Positions 1-11,161 of a stretch of DNA of 64,000 bases are shown here, piece by piece. A model generated the notes under the pieces. The model worked only from the letters and a program-made list of their open reading frames with translations, was not told the DNA's origin and did not search any database. Every line of letters starts with the position of its first letter. The stretch's first letter is position 1. The position numbers and the translations under genes were made by a program. Source of the stretch: Nocardia australiensis (GTDB taxonomy: Bacteria > Actinomycetota > Actinomycetes > Mycobacteriales > Mycobacteriaceae); contig NZ_JAJFZM010000001.1 of assembly GCF_020733705.1 (NCBI RefSeq), positions 1,798,001 through 1,862,000 of the forward strand, read 5' to 3'.

Positions 1-1
1 C

Positions 2-289
2 CGCGCGTTTCTGGCGAAGCCGTCGATCCTGGTGCTCGACGAGGCGACCAGTTCGGTCGACACCCGCACCGAGCTGCTGGTTCAACACGCGACGGCCGCG
101 TTGCGCCGCGATCGCACCAGCTTCGTCATCGCGCATCGCTTGTCCACCATTCGCGACGCCGATCTGATTGTCGTCATGGAGGCGGGCCGGATCGTCGAAC
201 ACGGCACCCATGAACGACTACTGCAGGAGCGCGGCGACTACTACCGCTTGTACAACGCGCAGTTCGCCGCAGCGGCCGCTGACGCTTAG
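2..289 (+). CDS. ABC exporter ATPase, C-terminal end (partial at window start)
   Basis: Only the last 95 codons lie in the window; the reading frame is open back to base 2. The piece carries the Walker B/D-loop stretch [11 protein letters not shown] and the H-loop IAHRLST, followed by the usual end of a lipid/drug-exporter type ATPase ([13 protein letters not shown]...YYRLYNAQF). This matches the nucleotide-binding domain of fused TMD-NBD ABC exporters (MdlB/MsbA-like), which export hydrophobic substrates using ATP. The substrate cannot be told from this part. The gene ends at TAG 287-289, and about 200 bases without an evident gene separate it from tgt. Confidence 0.9.
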   Translation, partial: RAFLAKPSILVLDEATSSVDTRTELLVQHATAALRRDRTSFVIAHRLSTIRDADLIVVMEAGRIVEHGTHERLLQERGDYYRLYNAQFAAAAADA

Positions 290-480
290 GACCCGGCCTC
301 TCCGCGCCTCGATGCCGGACTCGGGTATCGCGGACAGAGGTGTCGGGCCCGGTGCCGTGTCGGTGGTTGGGAGAGGTGTCGCACTGCCCGGATCACGGGT
401 GCGATGGGATCAGCGCGAGCAGGATGGACGCGCAGGTCGGGCTGGGTGGTGGGCGGCGTCGATCACCCACGCTCGCCTGA

Positions 481-2522
<2,042 letters not shown>

Positions 2523-2614
2523 CCAACCAGGTTGCCGTGGGCTCGGCTGCCTCGCTTTCGCGCGGGCCATGCTTCGGGCGGACCGTCTCCGGCGGCACCC
2601 ATTAGGCTGTAGCA

Positions 2615-3184
2615 ATGACGAATCCCGGCGATTCCGACGAGTGGTGGAAGCAGTACGGCGGCGAAGGTGTGTCGGCGGAATCTGGCACGCCCAGTTCGGT
2701 GCCGCAATACCCGACCGCCCAACCGTCCGGATATCCGTCGGCTCCGCAGTACCCACAGCAGCCTGTCCCACAGCAGCCTGTCCCGCAGCAGGCTGTCCCG
2801 CAGATGACGCCGCCGCAGTATCCGAACTACCAGCCGCAGCAGCCAGCGCAGCCGCAGCCATATCCGCAGCCGCCGAATCCCGCCTACCCCAATGCGGGCT
2901 ACCCCAACCCGGCCTACCCGAACGCCTACCAGCCCTACGGATATCCTCAGCCGCAGGGCACCAGCGGTATGGCCATCGGCGCGCTGGTTTCGTCGCTGGC
3001 CGGATTTGTTACCTGCGGTGTCGGGGCGATCGTCGGGATCATCCTTGGGGTCGTCGCGCTGAATCAGATCAAGCAGTCCGGTCAGGACGGCCGGGGTATG
3101 GCGTTGGCGGGCATCTGGATCGGCGTCGGCCTCGTCGTGCTTTCGGTGCTCTGGCTCATCCTCGTGATCGCCAGCAGCGCGTAG
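2615..3184 (+). CDS. DUF4190-type membrane protein with Pro/Gln-rich N-terminus
   Basis: A 189-residue protein. Residues 1 to about 110 are Pro/Gln/Tyr-rich with short tandem units (QQPVP, YPNPAYPN) and are probably disordered and cytoplasmic. The C-terminal 75 residues form two transmembrane helices (MAIGALVSSLAGFVTCGVGAIVGI and GIWIGVGLVVLSVLWLILVI) separated by the conserved ALNQIKQSGQDGRGMALAG loop. This arrangement defines DUF4190 proteins, whose function is unknown. It is divergent from yhhQ with about 90 bases between them. The ATG at 2615 has no strong Shine-Dalgarno sequence. A perfect inverted repeat follows the stop. Confidence 0.85.
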   Translation: MTNPGDSDEWWKQYGGEGVSAESGTPSSVPQYPTAQPSGYPSAPQYPQQPVPQQPVPQQAVPQMTPPQYPNYQPQQPAQPQPYPQPPNPAYPNAGYPNPAYPNAYQPYGYPQPQGTSGMAIGALVSSLAGFVTCGVGAIVGIILGVVALNQIKQSGQDGRGMALAGIWIGVGLVVLSVLWLILVIASSA

Positions 3185-3200
3185 CTTCGTAGGTCGAAAA

Positions 3201-3237
3201 CAACAGGGGCGCACCCGATTCGGGTGCGCCCCTGTTG
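3201..3237. terminator. Bidirectional intrinsic terminator
   Basis: A perfect 18-bp inverted repeat (3201-3218 against 3220-3237, core GGGGCGCACCCGA) lies between two convergent genes, the DUF4190 gene and the RDD gene. It is preceded by AAAA and followed by TTGTG, so it could end transcription in both directions. Confidence 0.8.
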
Positions 3238-3260
3238 TGTGGTGATCAGGTGCCGGAATA

Positions 3261-4010
3261 TCAGCTCTTCACGACCGCGGTGCCGCCGGCGAACTTATCG
3301 TGCCAGCCCTGCTTGTTCGGGTCCTGCGAGGTCGTAACGATGATGTAGATGGCCAGACCGAGCGCGACCAGCGGTCCGACGCACGGGATGATCATCGCCA
3401 AGATGTAGATGTTGCGCTTGAGTGAGGCCTCTGGCTGCAGCTTCGGCGCACCACCAGGCGCGAGCACCTTGAGCCCGACCAGCTTCTTGCCGAGGGTCGT
3501 GCCCTGGCTGGTCTCCATGGCCACGAAGTAGCCGATCAGCGCGAGAGCGGCCACGATGCCGTTGACGGCCGAACCCGCGAAGCTGTTGAGGCCGAAGAAG
3601 AGCGTAATGACAATGTAGACCGGGATGCCGACGATCAGGTGATCGATGACACGGGCACCGATGCGGGTCCCCACATCGCCGGGTTGTCCGCCATAGCCGG
3701 GCTGCCCGCCGCCGTAACCGGGCTGCCCGCCGTAGGGCTGATGGGGGTGTTGCTGGCCGTAGGGGTCCTGCGGCTGTCCGTACTGCGGCGGCTGCCCGTA
3801 CTGCGGCGGCTGCTGGGCGTAGGGGTCCTGCGGCTGCCCGTATTGCGGCTGTTGTCCGTATTGGGGCGGCTGCTGCTGCTGGCCATATTGATCCTGCGGC
3901 GGCTGGCCCTGGGGATACTGCTGGCCGCCTTGCGGATACTGCTGTCCGCCCTGCGGGAACTGTTGTCCGCCCTGGGGATACTGGTTGGGGTCGTACCCAC
4001 CGCTTGTCAT
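3261..4010 (-). CDS. RDD family membrane protein with Gln/Pro/Gly-rich N-terminus
   Basis: A 249-residue protein. The first 115 or so residues are repeats of YGQPQ, QYPQGGQ and PYGQQ type. After that comes a typical RDD domain with three to four membrane helices, beginning GTRIGARVIDHLIVG and continuing with TTLGKKLVGLKVLA and ending DPNKQGWHDKFAGG. RDD proteins are of unknown or varied function; some are linked to ion exchange. The ATG at 4010 is preceded by AGGACTCAAT, a reasonable ribosome site. It lies 44 bases downstream of gluQ on the same strand and may be co-transcribed with it. Confidence 0.85.
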   Translation of the reverse strand: MTSGGYDPNQYPQGGQQFPQGGQQYPQGGQQYPQGQPPQDQYGQQQQPPQYGQQPQYGQPQDPYAQQPPQYGQPPQYGQPQDPYGQQHPHQPYGGQPGYGGGQPGYGGQPGDVGTRIGARVIDHLIVGIPVYIVITLFFGLNSFAGSAVNGIVAALALIGYFVAMETSQGTTLGKKLVGLKVLAPGGAPKLQPEASLKRNIYILAMIIPCVGPLVALGLAIYIIVTTSQDPNKQGWHDKFAGGTAVVKS

Positions 4011-4054
4011 ATTGAGTCCTAGTCAGTGATCTGAAGATCGGTCGAGTCCGTACG

Positions 4055-4993
4055 TTACGGACAACGGGTGCGTTGCAACAACCCATTCCGGTCGAGGACC
4101 CATGGTTCTCGGGGCAGACCGGTTGGCGCGAAAACGTCGAGAAGCTCGGTTGGCGACACCGGCGGATAGCCGAGGGAGCAGGCCAGTGCGGCGGCGACTC
4201 GCTCGGGAGAGTTGCCGAGGACGGCCTGGTCAGCGAGGGTCACGGCACCATCGCGTTTGGCCAACCGCTTGCCTTCTACGTTCAATACCAGTGGTACATG
4301 GGCATATTGCGGAACCGGCAGCTCGAGCAGCGACGCGAGGTATGCCTGCCGGGGCGTGGAGGGCAGCAGGTCATCGCCACGCACCACCTGCTCGATGCCT
4401 TGGGCGGCATCGTCCACCACGACAGCCAGGTTGTAGGCGGGAATGCCGTCGCCACGGCGTAGCACGACGTCGTCTACCTGGCCCCGGAACCGTCCGTGCA
4501 GCTCATCGACGATCTCGAAGTCTGTTTCCGTCGCGCGCAGGCGCAGCGCGGCGGGCCGGCCGTTGGCTCGGTGTTCGGCGCGCGCGGCCTCGGACAGGGT
4601 GCGGCAGGTACCGGGGTAGGCGCCCATCGGTCCATGCGGCGCGGTGGCGGACTGCTGTATTTCTCTTCTGGTGCAATAACACTCATAGGTGCGCCCGGCA
4701 GTGGTCAATCGATCGATCGCTGCTCGGTAGAGCGCGAGCCGCTCGGATTGCCGCACTACCGGGCCATCCCAGTCCAGTCCGATGGCGGCCAGATCCGCCA
4801 GCTGTCGCGGCTCGGCGCCGGGACGCACCCGATCCAGGTCGTCGATCCGCATCAGGAAGCGCCGCCCCGTCGAGCGGGCGAACAGCCAGGCCAGCAGGGC
4901 GGTGCGGAGATTGCCCAGGTGGAGGTCACCCGATGGGCTCGGCGCGTATCTGCCCGCGCCTACCGCATCGGACCCGATCCGCGCGTCGATCAT
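4055..4993 (-). CDS. gluQ: Glutamyl-Q tRNA(Asp) synthetase
   Basis: A 312-residue truncated relative of glutamyl-tRNA synthetase that lacks the anticodon-binding domain and attaches glutamate to queuosine at position 34 of tRNA-Asp. Seen here: the HIGH-like motif SPSGDLHLGNL near residue 20, the zinc-site pattern CYC...YPGTC near residues 105-130, and the KMSKS-like KRLAKRDG near residue 245. Length is normal for the family. Its start overlaps the stop of the DUF309 gene by 4 bp, so the two are translationally coupled. Together with tgt and yhhQ 2-3 kb away it completes a queuosine salvage and hypermodification set. Confidence 0.93.
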   Translation of the reverse strand: MIDARIGSDAVGAGRYAPSPSGDLHLGNLRTALLAWLFARSTGRRFLMRIDDLDRVRPGAEPRQLADLAAIGLDWDGPVVRQSERLALYRAAIDRLTTAGRTYECYCTRREIQQSATAPHGPMGAYPGTCRTLSEAARAEHRANGRPAALRLRATETDFEIVDELHGRFRGQVDDVVLRRGDGIPAYNLAVVVDDAAQGIEQVVRGDDLLPSTPRQAYLASLLELPVPQYAHVPLVLNVEGKRLAKRDGAVTLADQAVLGNSPERVAAALACSLGYPPVSPTELLDVFAPTGLPREPWVLDRNGLLQRTRCP

Positions 4994-5493
4994 GGCTGGG
5001 CCCGCAGATACGGCCGGAGTCGTTGTGCGGAGATCGCTGTTGCTGAATCGAGCTCCGCGAGCAGTGACTTCGCGTGGGCGATCAAGCCGGGGCCGTCGAT
5101 TTCGTAGGGGAATGCGATATCCGTTTCGCGGCTATCGTCCGATTGGTAGTCGGTCAGCCGGGTGATCGCTCGAGTGAGCAGCGTGCGCGCACCCTTGGGG
5201 TTGCCGCGTTGGATGTGCGTCAGAGCGACCGCATATTGCGCGAGACCTTGCCACAGCATCCGCTCGGCGAACGGCCCGTTCTTCCATGCGGCCTCCAATA
5301 CCTCGTGTGCGTTGAACGCCAAGCCTTCATCCAGCAGTTGCTGGGCGTAGGAAAGAGTTTGCTGGGGCGGCAGATTCAGGTCATCGGGAATACGCGGTAC
5401 GCCGGGGCTACCGACCGGTAGTGGGCGTCCGAATCTATCGCGTGGGCGGGGATTGCGGGCGCGACCTGCCTCGTCGCGTGGGCGTTCGACCAT
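4990..5493 (-). CDS. DUF309 family protein
   Basis: A protein of about 167 residues with the DUF309 signature HEVLEAAWKNG and the helix ERMLWQGLAQYAVALTHIQRGNPKGARTLL. DUF309 proteins are small helical proteins whose role is not established. The His-x3-Glu-x2-Trp motif resembles a metal-binding site, which is inference. The start is set at ATG 5493 (MVERPRDEAG), with GTG 5508 as an alternative. It is the first gene of a tight operon with gluQ (4-bp overlap) and then the RDD gene. Confidence 0.85.
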   Translation of the reverse strand: MVERPRDEAGRARNPRPRDRFGRPLPVGSPGVPRIPDDLNLPPQQTLSYAQQLLDEGLAFNAHEVLEAAWKNGPFAERMLWQGLAQYAVALTHIQRGNPKGARTLLTRAITRLTDYQSDDSRETDIAFPYEIDGPGLIAHAKSLLAELDSATAISAQRLRPYLRAQP

Positions 5494-5508
5494 GGCCCCA
5501 TGATCCAC

Positions 5509-5910
5509 GGGGTGGCGCGAGCCTGTCGAGGCGAGGGGTTTCGGAGGCGATTAAGTGACGGATCACGGAGTTATCACATCGACACGAAAGTTAACCTGGC
5601 ACGCGTTGTCCGAAAGAAAATCAATGACTGGCAATGTCTCCGCAACATTTCATCTTCGCAAGATTGGCAAATGCGATGGTCGCGTGAGCAAGAGATCGGC
5701 AAATGGTCGATGAACCTGCTAGTCTTTAGCCAGCGGGGGCAACCCCGTGGGTGTATTCCACCTCGCAGCGCAGTGTGATCACAAGCTATGTGAAAGTGGC
5801 GCGTTACCACTGGGCGCACCACGGGATTCGGCGTTACCGCCGAGTGCCGGTGCTAGTTAGAACGATGTCAGAAGAATTCTCGTTCTCGACGCAGCAAAGG
5901 AGCTAGTGCC
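5509..5910. other. Intergenic stretch without a supported gene
   Basis: About 400 bases between DUF309 and DUF397. The part from about 5570 to 5740 is clearly richer in A and T than the surroundings and contains repeated GGCAA(A)TG words. Short open frames here resemble nothing I recognise. It presumably holds the promoters of both divergent neighbours. The XRE-type regulator that usually precedes a DUF397 gene is not present. Confidence 0.5.
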
Positions 5911-6111
5911 GTGGAGGTTGATTTCACGGACGCTGTGTGGCGTAAGAGCACACACAGTGGTCCCGACGGGAACTGCGTGGAAGTCGCATTTCTTGTCGAC
6001 GGCAAAGTGGCGGTTCGCGATACCAAGAATAACGGATATGGTCCGGTGCTGGCCTTCGCGCCGGGTCGGTGGGATGAATTCCTAAGAAGAGTTGCGGCGG
6101 GGGAGTTCTGA
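5911..6111 (+). CDS. DUF397 domain protein
   Basis: A 66-residue protein with the complete DUF397 pattern: WRKSTHSGPDGNCVEVAF near the N-terminus, then VAVRDTKN and FAPGRWDEFLRRV. In actinobacteria these small proteins normally sit beside an XRE-family regulator (often DUF5753) and are thought to act with it, as in the WhiJ/BldB-type systems. Here the partner is missing from both sides. Start GTG 5911 is supported by AAAGGAGCTAGTGCC just upstream. An imperfect hairpin-forming stretch follows the stop. Confidence 0.88.
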   Translation: MEVDFTDAVWRKSTHSGPDGNCVEVAFLVDGKVAVRDTKNNGYGPVLAFAPGRWDEFLRRVAAGEF

Positions 6112-6226
6112 CGCGACTGAACCACAGTTGCGTGTAAGCCGGCCAGCATGGGCCCCGGGTCGAAAAGGACTTGGGGCCTTCGCGCTGTTCAGAGCACAAT
6201 TCGTGCCCACCGCCTTTCGCGGGCGA

Positions 6227-7876
6227 TTAGTGGTCGCGTGATCCGTCGCCGCTGTGCGCGATGGTCTGTTCCTGGTCTTGAACCTGGCGCAGCACCGCGA
6301 GTTGTTTGTGCTCTTCGTCGTGCTCGGTTGCCAGATTGCGTTCGGACTCCTGCCGGGGATCGGCGCGGAAAAAGCTGCCCGTGCCGGGTTTTCCTGCGGC
6401 ACCTAGCTTGCTCATCTTCCGTGGAACCGGTGCCCCCTGATATTCCAGTGGAATCGGATGCCCGTGCTCGTCGACCGGGCCGAGCGGCTGGTGGATTTCG
6501 ATGTATTCGCCATGCGGCAATTGCCTGATCACACCGGTTTCCACGCCGTGTTCCAACACCGCACGATCGCTGCGCTGCAGGCCGAGGCACATCCGATAGG
6601 CGATGAAGTAGGCCAGCGGGGGCAAGGTCAGAATTCCGATCCGCCCGGCCCATGTTGTCGCATTCAGTGAGATGTTGAACTTCAGCGCCAGGATGTCATT
6701 GACGCACGACAGCGTCAGCACCACGTAAAAGGCGATCACCATGGCGCCGATCGCGGTGCGCACCGGCACGTCGCGCGGCCGTTGCAGCAGGTTATGGCCG
6801 ACGTAGTCCTTGGTCAGGCGTCGTTCGATCCAGGGGTAGCTGATAAGCAGCGAGAACACCAGTCCCATGATCAGCGCACCCCACACCGGCGCGGGCACCG
6901 TATAGCGTCCGAGATACAGCTCCCACGGAGGTATCAGGCGCATCATCCCGTCGGTCCACATCATGTAGAAGTCCGGTTGCGAGCCCGCCGACACCTGAGA
7001 CGGGTTGTATGGCCCCATGTTCCATATCGGGTTGATCTGCAACAGACCGCCCAGGACCGCGACGATGCCGAGGGTGAATGCGAAAAACGCGCCCTGGTCA
7101 GCGGCGAACACCGGCACGATTCGGGCGCCGACCACATTCTTTTCGCTGCGGCCGGGACCGGGGAATTGTGTGTGCTTCTGGTACCAAACCAACGCGATAT
7201 GGGCGGCGATCAGCGCCAGCATGATGCCGGGGAACAGCAGCACATGCGCGATGAACAGCCGCGGGATAATGATCGTGCCCGGATAGTCGCCGCCGTAGAC
7301 CAGCCAGTGCATCCAGGTGCCGATGACCGGGAGCCCGAGCATGATCGAGGAGAACGCGGCACGCAGGCCGGTGCCCGACAGTAGGTCATCGGGCAGGGAG
7401 TAGCCGAAATACCCCTCGAACATCGCCAGGATCAGCAGCAGCGTTCCGATCACCCAGTTCGCCTCGCGCGGCTTGCGGAACGCGCCGGTGAAGAAGACGC
7501 GGAACAGGTGCACGATGATCGAAGCGGCGAAGAGCAGTGCGGCCCAATGGTGCACCTGACGGACGAACAGACCGCCGCGCACCTCGAAGGAGATGTTCAG
7601 CGCGGTCTCGTAGGCACGTGACATGGTGACGCCGCGTAATGGCTGGTAGGAGCCGTTGTAGACGACCTCGGCCATCGACGGGTCGAAAAATAGGGTGAGG
7701 TACACGCCCGACAGCACCAGGATGATGAAGCTGTAGAGCGCGATCTCGCCGAGCAGGAACGACCAGTGCGTCGGGAAGACTTTGTTGATCGAACGTTTGA
7801 CGAAGGCCGCCGCCCGGTATCGCTCATCCGCGGAATCGGCCTGTGCGCTGAGCTTGCGACCAACCTGACCAGCCAT
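6227..7876 (-). CDS. qcrB: Cytochrome bc1 complex cytochrome b subunit, stand-alone copy
   Basis: A 549-residue integral membrane protein, the length I recall for mycobacterial QcrB. Haem-ligand regions are [30 protein letters not shown] and [12 protein letters not shown]. Also seen are [14 protein letters not shown], the quinol-site region [12 protein letters not shown] and PPWELYL. The actinobacterial C-terminal extension ([21 protein letters not shown]) is present. In the respiratory chain QcrB oxidises menaquinol within the bc1-aa3 supercomplex. Unusually, no qcrC, qcrA or ctaE is adjacent, so this looks like a second copy. The start is ATG 7876, with GGGGTG six bases upstream; GTG 7885 is an alternative. 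Confidence 0.93.
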   Translation of the reverse strand: MAGQVGRKLSAQADSADERYRAAAFVKRSINKVFPTHWSFLLGEIALYSFIILVLSGVYLTLFFDPSMAEVVYNGSYQPLRGVTMSRAYETALNISFEVRGGLFVRQVHHWAALLFAASIIVHLFRVFFTGAFRKPREANWVIGTLLLILAMFEGYFGYSLPDDLLSGTGLRAAFSSIMLGLPVIGTWMHWLVYGGDYPGTIIIPRLFIAHVLLFPGIMLALIAAHIALVWYQKHTQFPGPGRSEKNVVGARIVPVFAADQGAFFAFTLGIVAVLGGLLQINPIWNMGPYNPSQVSAGSQPDFYMMWTDGMMRLIPPWELYLGRYTVPAPVWGALIMGLVFSLLISYPWIERRLTKDYVGHNLLQRPRDVPVRTAIGAMVIAFYVVLTLSCVNDILALKFNISLNATTWAGRIGILTLPPLAYFIAYRMCLGLQRSDRAVLEHGVETGVIRQLPHGEYIEIHQPLGPVDEHGHPIPLEYQGAPVPRKMSKLGAAGKPGTGSFFRADPRQESERNLATEHDEEHKQLAVLRQVQDQEQTIAHSGDGSRDH

Positions 7877-7972
7877 AATTAACACCCCGCACCCTTTGGG
7901 TGAGCGATACTTTCCCCTACTACAGAAGGTAGCAGAGGATCTGGGCGGAATCGATAGGTTCGTCGAGCACCG

Positions 7973-9460
7973 TTGCCGAACAAGATCATTCGCTGGATCG
8001 GGGCGTCGCGATCACGGGTTCGGAAGGCGGCCGATATTGTCGAGCGGGTGAGCTCGTTGGCCGCATCGGACGCGATGATGTACTGGCTGTCCAGGCGCAC
8101 CCACAACGATCTGTTCCTGCTGTATTGCTTTGCCGATTCCGCCAGCCCGACCGCGGAACTGCGCGCACTTGTCGAGCGGCGTAGCGCGCGGATCAGTGAA
8201 CTTCGGGTTCGGCTGCGTGCGGTGCCCGGCGATCTGGATTATCCATCCTGGGTGCCCTGCGAATTCGTCGCCGAGCAATTCCTGGAACACGCTTTGTCGG
8301 AGGCGAATTGGCCGGGCGTGTTGGATGGTCTCGGCAAACTCCTCGGTACGGGAGTGGACGCGACTGTGCGGCCGTGGCGAGTGCATATTTTTCGCGGAGT
8401 ACGCGGCGTACCGGGGCAATTGCCCGACGCGGCGCCGGCGCTGGTGGTGGTGCTCCAGATGTCGCATGCCCTGGCTGACGGGCGGGGTGCCGCTCGGATT
8501 GCTCGAACGTTGTTCGCGGAGTCCGATATGACCCGTCCGCCTGATAATGGCTCGGCGCTGCGGCCGAGTGCGGCTACCTCGCTCTCGGCAATCACGGATT
8601 CGGTATCCGGTCTGCTGCGGACGCCGATACAGGTGGTGCGGACGGTCGTGCGCGGCTACGGTGCCTACCGGGCGCAACAGCAACTTGCCGAATTGACCTC
8701 GACCGGTCGACTGCCCGCACCCGGACCCGGCTGTATGCCGAGCGCAGTGAACCGGCCGCTACTCGCGGGACGGGCGGACCATGCGGCCCGCATGATCGTG
8801 TGCGATGCCCGACAGCTGCGCGGTACCGGCCGGACGGTGACAGTTGTTGTGCTGACGGCGATTTCGCAGGCACTGGCACGTTATCTGGAGTCGCGCGGCG
8901 AACCCGTGGACCGCCTCGCTGCCCAGGTGCCGATGGCGATAACCGGTACGTCGTCCGGGGTTCGCAATAACTACCGCAACCTCGGCGTCGACCTATTCAT
9001 CGACGAACCGGATCTGACCGTGCGCGCGGACAAGATCGCGGCGGCGCTCGCCGCTGGCCGAGTCCGCGCCGAGCATCCGCTGCTGGCGGCGCGGGACCTG
9101 GTGACAGCCGTCATTGCGGCCCCATTACTGCGCCGTGACGTGGACCGCTACCCGATCGACACCGTCCCCGACTCGATTGCGGGACACACGGTGGTCTCCA
9201 GCGTGGACCGTGGCCCGGCCGACCTGACCTTCGGCGGTGGCCGAGTCCTGTTCACCGCGGGGTTCCCGGCCATCGGCGCGGTAATGAACCTGACCCATGG
9301 GGTGCACGGCCTCGGCGACACCGTCACGATCTCGGTGCACGCCGACCGCGCGGCCGTGCCCGACCCCGACGCCTATGTCGAGTTGGTTCGTGAGGCGTTG
9401 CGCGCGGTTACCGCCGTGCCTCGAGGCGACGCGAGCGTGCGTGATCGACAGTCCCGATGA
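7973..9460 (+). CDS. WS/DGAT-like (wax ester synthase / diacylglycerol acyltransferase) protein
   Basis: A 495-residue protein resembling the two-domain WS/DGAT acyltransferases of mycolic-acid bacteria, which make triacylglycerol or wax esters at the membrane. The catalytic motif HHxxxDG appears as SHALADG near residue 165, so the second His and DG are kept and the first His is Ser. The C-terminal half shows [22 protein letters not shown] and the late SVHAD pattern typical of the fold. The first codon is TTG 7973; GTG 8048 ([14 protein letters not shown]) is a credible alternative because WS/DGATs usually begin close to that motif. It is divergent from qcrB. Substrate is unknown. Confidence 0.72.
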   Translation: MPNKIIRWIGASRSRVRKAADIVERVSSLAASDAMMYWLSRRTHNDLFLLYCFADSASPTAELRALVERRSARISELRVRLRAVPGDLDYPSWVPCEFVAEQFLEHALSEANWPGVLDGLGKLLGTGVDATVRPWRVHIFRGVRGVPGQLPDAAPALVVVLQMSHALADGRGAARIARTLFAESDMTRPPDNGSALRPSAATSLSAITDSVSGLLRTPIQVVRTVVRGYGAYRAQQQLAELTSTGRLPAPGPGCMPSAVNRPLLAGRADHAARMIVCDARQLRGTGRTVTVVVLTAISQALARYLESRGEPVDRLAAQVPMAITGTSSGVRNNYRNLGVDLFIDEPDLTVRADKIAAALAAGRVRAEHPLLAARDLVTAVIAAPLLRRDVDRYPIDTVPDSIAGHTVVSSVDRGPADLTFGGGRVLFTAGFPAIGAVMNLTHGVHGLGDTVTISVHADRAAVPDPDAYVELVREALRAVTAVPRGDASVRDRQSR

Positions 9461-9479
9461 CGCTGCGGATAAATGGGTG

Positions 9480-9851
9480 TCAGCCGCGCCGTGGCTGACC
9501 CGTCGCTGCTGCGACACCTGGGCCGAGCGTGGCGCCCTCGAAGAATTCGGTTTCGCTGACCCCGAGCCGTGAGGTGACCAGGTCGAGCGCCTGCCGCACC
9601 ACGGCCGATTCGTCGACCGCGACAACCTGGGATTGCTCGAGCCGGGAGGTGCCGCGTTCGATCCGGACCTGGCAGCGCCACGCGCGCCCAGTCGCATACC
9701 GTTCCGGTCGCCCGATCATCACCCGGACCGCAGTGCCGTTGGCGGTGAATTCCTTGGTCGCCAGCAGATCGCCCGCGAGCGTATCTCCAACGATCATCCC
9801 GCGTGCGGTGCCGCGGCGTACGACGTGGTGGCTATCGGTCATCATGCCCAT
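9480..9851 (-). CDS. Small hypothetical protein (possibly DUF6968-like)
   Basis: A 123-residue soluble protein, convergent with the WS/DGAT-like gene. It has a central beta-rich stretch (AVRVMIGRPERYATGRAWRC) and a helical VVRQALDLVTSRLG segment. The pattern 'IGRP...W.C...I...DS..AL' recalls DUF6968 proteins, but the match is by eye and weak. ATG 9851 is chosen because GGGAGAATCC precedes it; the open frame extends upstream to 9908. No function can be assigned. Confidence 0.6.
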   Translation of the reverse strand: MGMMTDSHHVVRRGTARGMIVGDTLAGDLLATKEFTANGTAVRVMIGRPERYATGRAWRCQVRIERGTSRLEQSQVVAVDESAVVRQALDLVTSRLGVSETEFFEGATLGPGVAAATGQPRRG

Positions 9852-10177
9852 CGGATTCTCCCGGTCTTCCACGACGGCCTGGGAAGTCCACCGCCTCCCA
9901 TTGCGCATGAGCGTATCCCCACCCGCAGCTATTCAGCAACATTTCAGCTAATGGCCGATCGTGGCCGATGTACCGACGTACATAACCGCTATGTCCGTGC
10001 TCGGGCATACGAGCAACGCCGTGGCGGCTACGGTGACCTGATTCGCCGTCTGACCACAACATTTACGGCCGACGACATTGTGGCAACCGTCTTCCGATGA
10101 GTTCCGGACGCGGCTGCCGTCTATATCGCTGTGGGCGCCTCGCGCCTGGAGAGTGTGGACCCTGAGGAGGGAACGTC

Positions 10178-10759
10178 ATGATCGATCTGAAACCGGCCTG
10201 TCACACGATGATCGAGTTGCTGATAGGTACTTCCGAGGACGGGCTGGCGGACCCGACCCCGTGTGCCGAGTACAACGTTGCGGGCCTTATCGACCACATC
10301 AGTGAGGTGGCGCGCGGGTTCGCGGCGATCGCGGGCGGGGAGACCGGCGAGCCACAGGTGGCCGGCGCCGAGTCCGTCGCTGTGAGTTTCGGCGACGAAC
10401 TGGCCACGGCTGCCGAGCGGGTGCGGACGCTCGGGCAGGTGTGGGACGACGCGGCAGCTTGGCAGGGGAGCGCGGAGTTCGCGAGTCTGGAGTTGCCGAA
10501 TGAAGTGTGGGGGAATATCGCGCTCACCGAAATGGTGGTGCACGGCTGGGATCTCGCCGTTGCCACCGCCCGGCCCGTCGTCACGCCCGACCCGACGCTG
10601 CTGGCCTGCCTCGAGCATGTCGCCTGGTTTGTCCCGAACGCTCCACTTCCGGAATTGTGGGGTACCGCGTACGACGTTGCCGCGGACGCCGAACTCATCG
10701 ACCGGATCGTGGCTATCACCGGGCGCGATCCGCGCTGGAATGCGGCTGTGGCGCGTTGA
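10178..10759 (+). CDS. TIGR03086-type DinB-like metal-binding protein
   Basis: A 193-residue member of the mycothiol-dependent maleylpyruvate isomerase-like / DinB superfamily. It has the N-terminal signature DPTPCAEYNVAGLIDHI and the later TEMVVHGWDLAVATARP, where the His residues would form the three-His metal site. Many relatives depend on mycothiol; the reaction of this protein is unknown. GAGGAGGGAACGTC lies directly before ATG 10178, a strong ribosome site. It is convergent with the MmcQ/YjbR gene, only seven bases apart. Confidence 0.85.
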   Translation: MIDLKPACHTMIELLIGTSEDGLADPTPCAEYNVAGLIDHISEVARGFAAIAGGETGEPQVAGAESVAVSFGDELATAAERVRTLGQVWDDAAAWQGSAEFASLELPNEVWGNIALTEMVVHGWDLAVATARPVVTPDPTLLACLEHVAWFVPNAPLPELWGTAYDVAADAELIDRIVAITGRDPRWNAAVAR

Positions 10760-10766
10760 TGGCCGG

Positions 10767-11111
10767 CTATTTCCAGTCCGGCACCTCGGCGAGGAGTTGT
10801 TCGGGGGCGGATAGGCGCCACGCCTCGAAGACCAATTCGGATAGCTCGTCGATCTCGACGCCCGCCAGGTAGACGACCACCCAGCCGAATCCGCCCGCGG
10901 TGAATTGTTCCTCGAAGACCTTCGGGCGTTCGGCCACCAGCGCCTGCTGTTCGGACAAAGTCTGCTTCAAGCCGACAGTTTGTGTTCGCGGCCAGTAGTA
11001 ACCGAACCGCTTGCCGCGCACGCTGAACGTCGTGAATTTTTCGCCCTTCGCGCGTTCCACGTCGACGAGCGAGTCCACGATCCGGAAGAACTCGTCATCA
11101 TGCACAGCCAC
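10767..11111 (-). CDS. MmcQ/YjbR family protein
   Basis: A 114-residue protein with the typical MmcQ/YjbR layout: FFRIVDSLVDVERAKG, FSVRGKRFGYYWP, then QQALVAERPKVFEE and GFGWVVVYLAGVEIDELSELV. The fold (CyaY-like) is often called DNA-binding, but a cellular role is not established. The start is GTG 11111, preceded by GGGAGTCTGTA; GTG 11105 is also possible. It ends seven bases from the convergent TIGR03086 gene. Confidence 0.85.
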   Translation of the reverse strand: MAVHDDEFFRIVDSLVDVERAKGEKFTTFSVRGKRFGYYWPRTQTVGLKQTLSEQQALVAERPKVFEEQFTAGGFGWVVVYLAGVEIDELSELVFEAWRLSAPEQLLAEVPDWK

Positions 11112-11161
11112 TACAGACTCCCACTCGACAGAGCCCGAAGTATATGTCCGGCAGCTATCGG

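Noticed and set aside
3740..4000. Regularly spaced short repeats resembling a CRISPR or satellite
   Set aside because: They are codon repeats for the Gln/Pro/Gly/Tyr-rich N-terminus of the RDD protein, with no spacer structure; the same holds for 17240-17400 and 26940-27100.
6227..7876. Second qcrB as a drug-resistance gene
   Set aside because: The visible quinol-site motif keeps the usual Thr, so resistance cannot be argued from sequence; kept only as a question about a duplicate copy.
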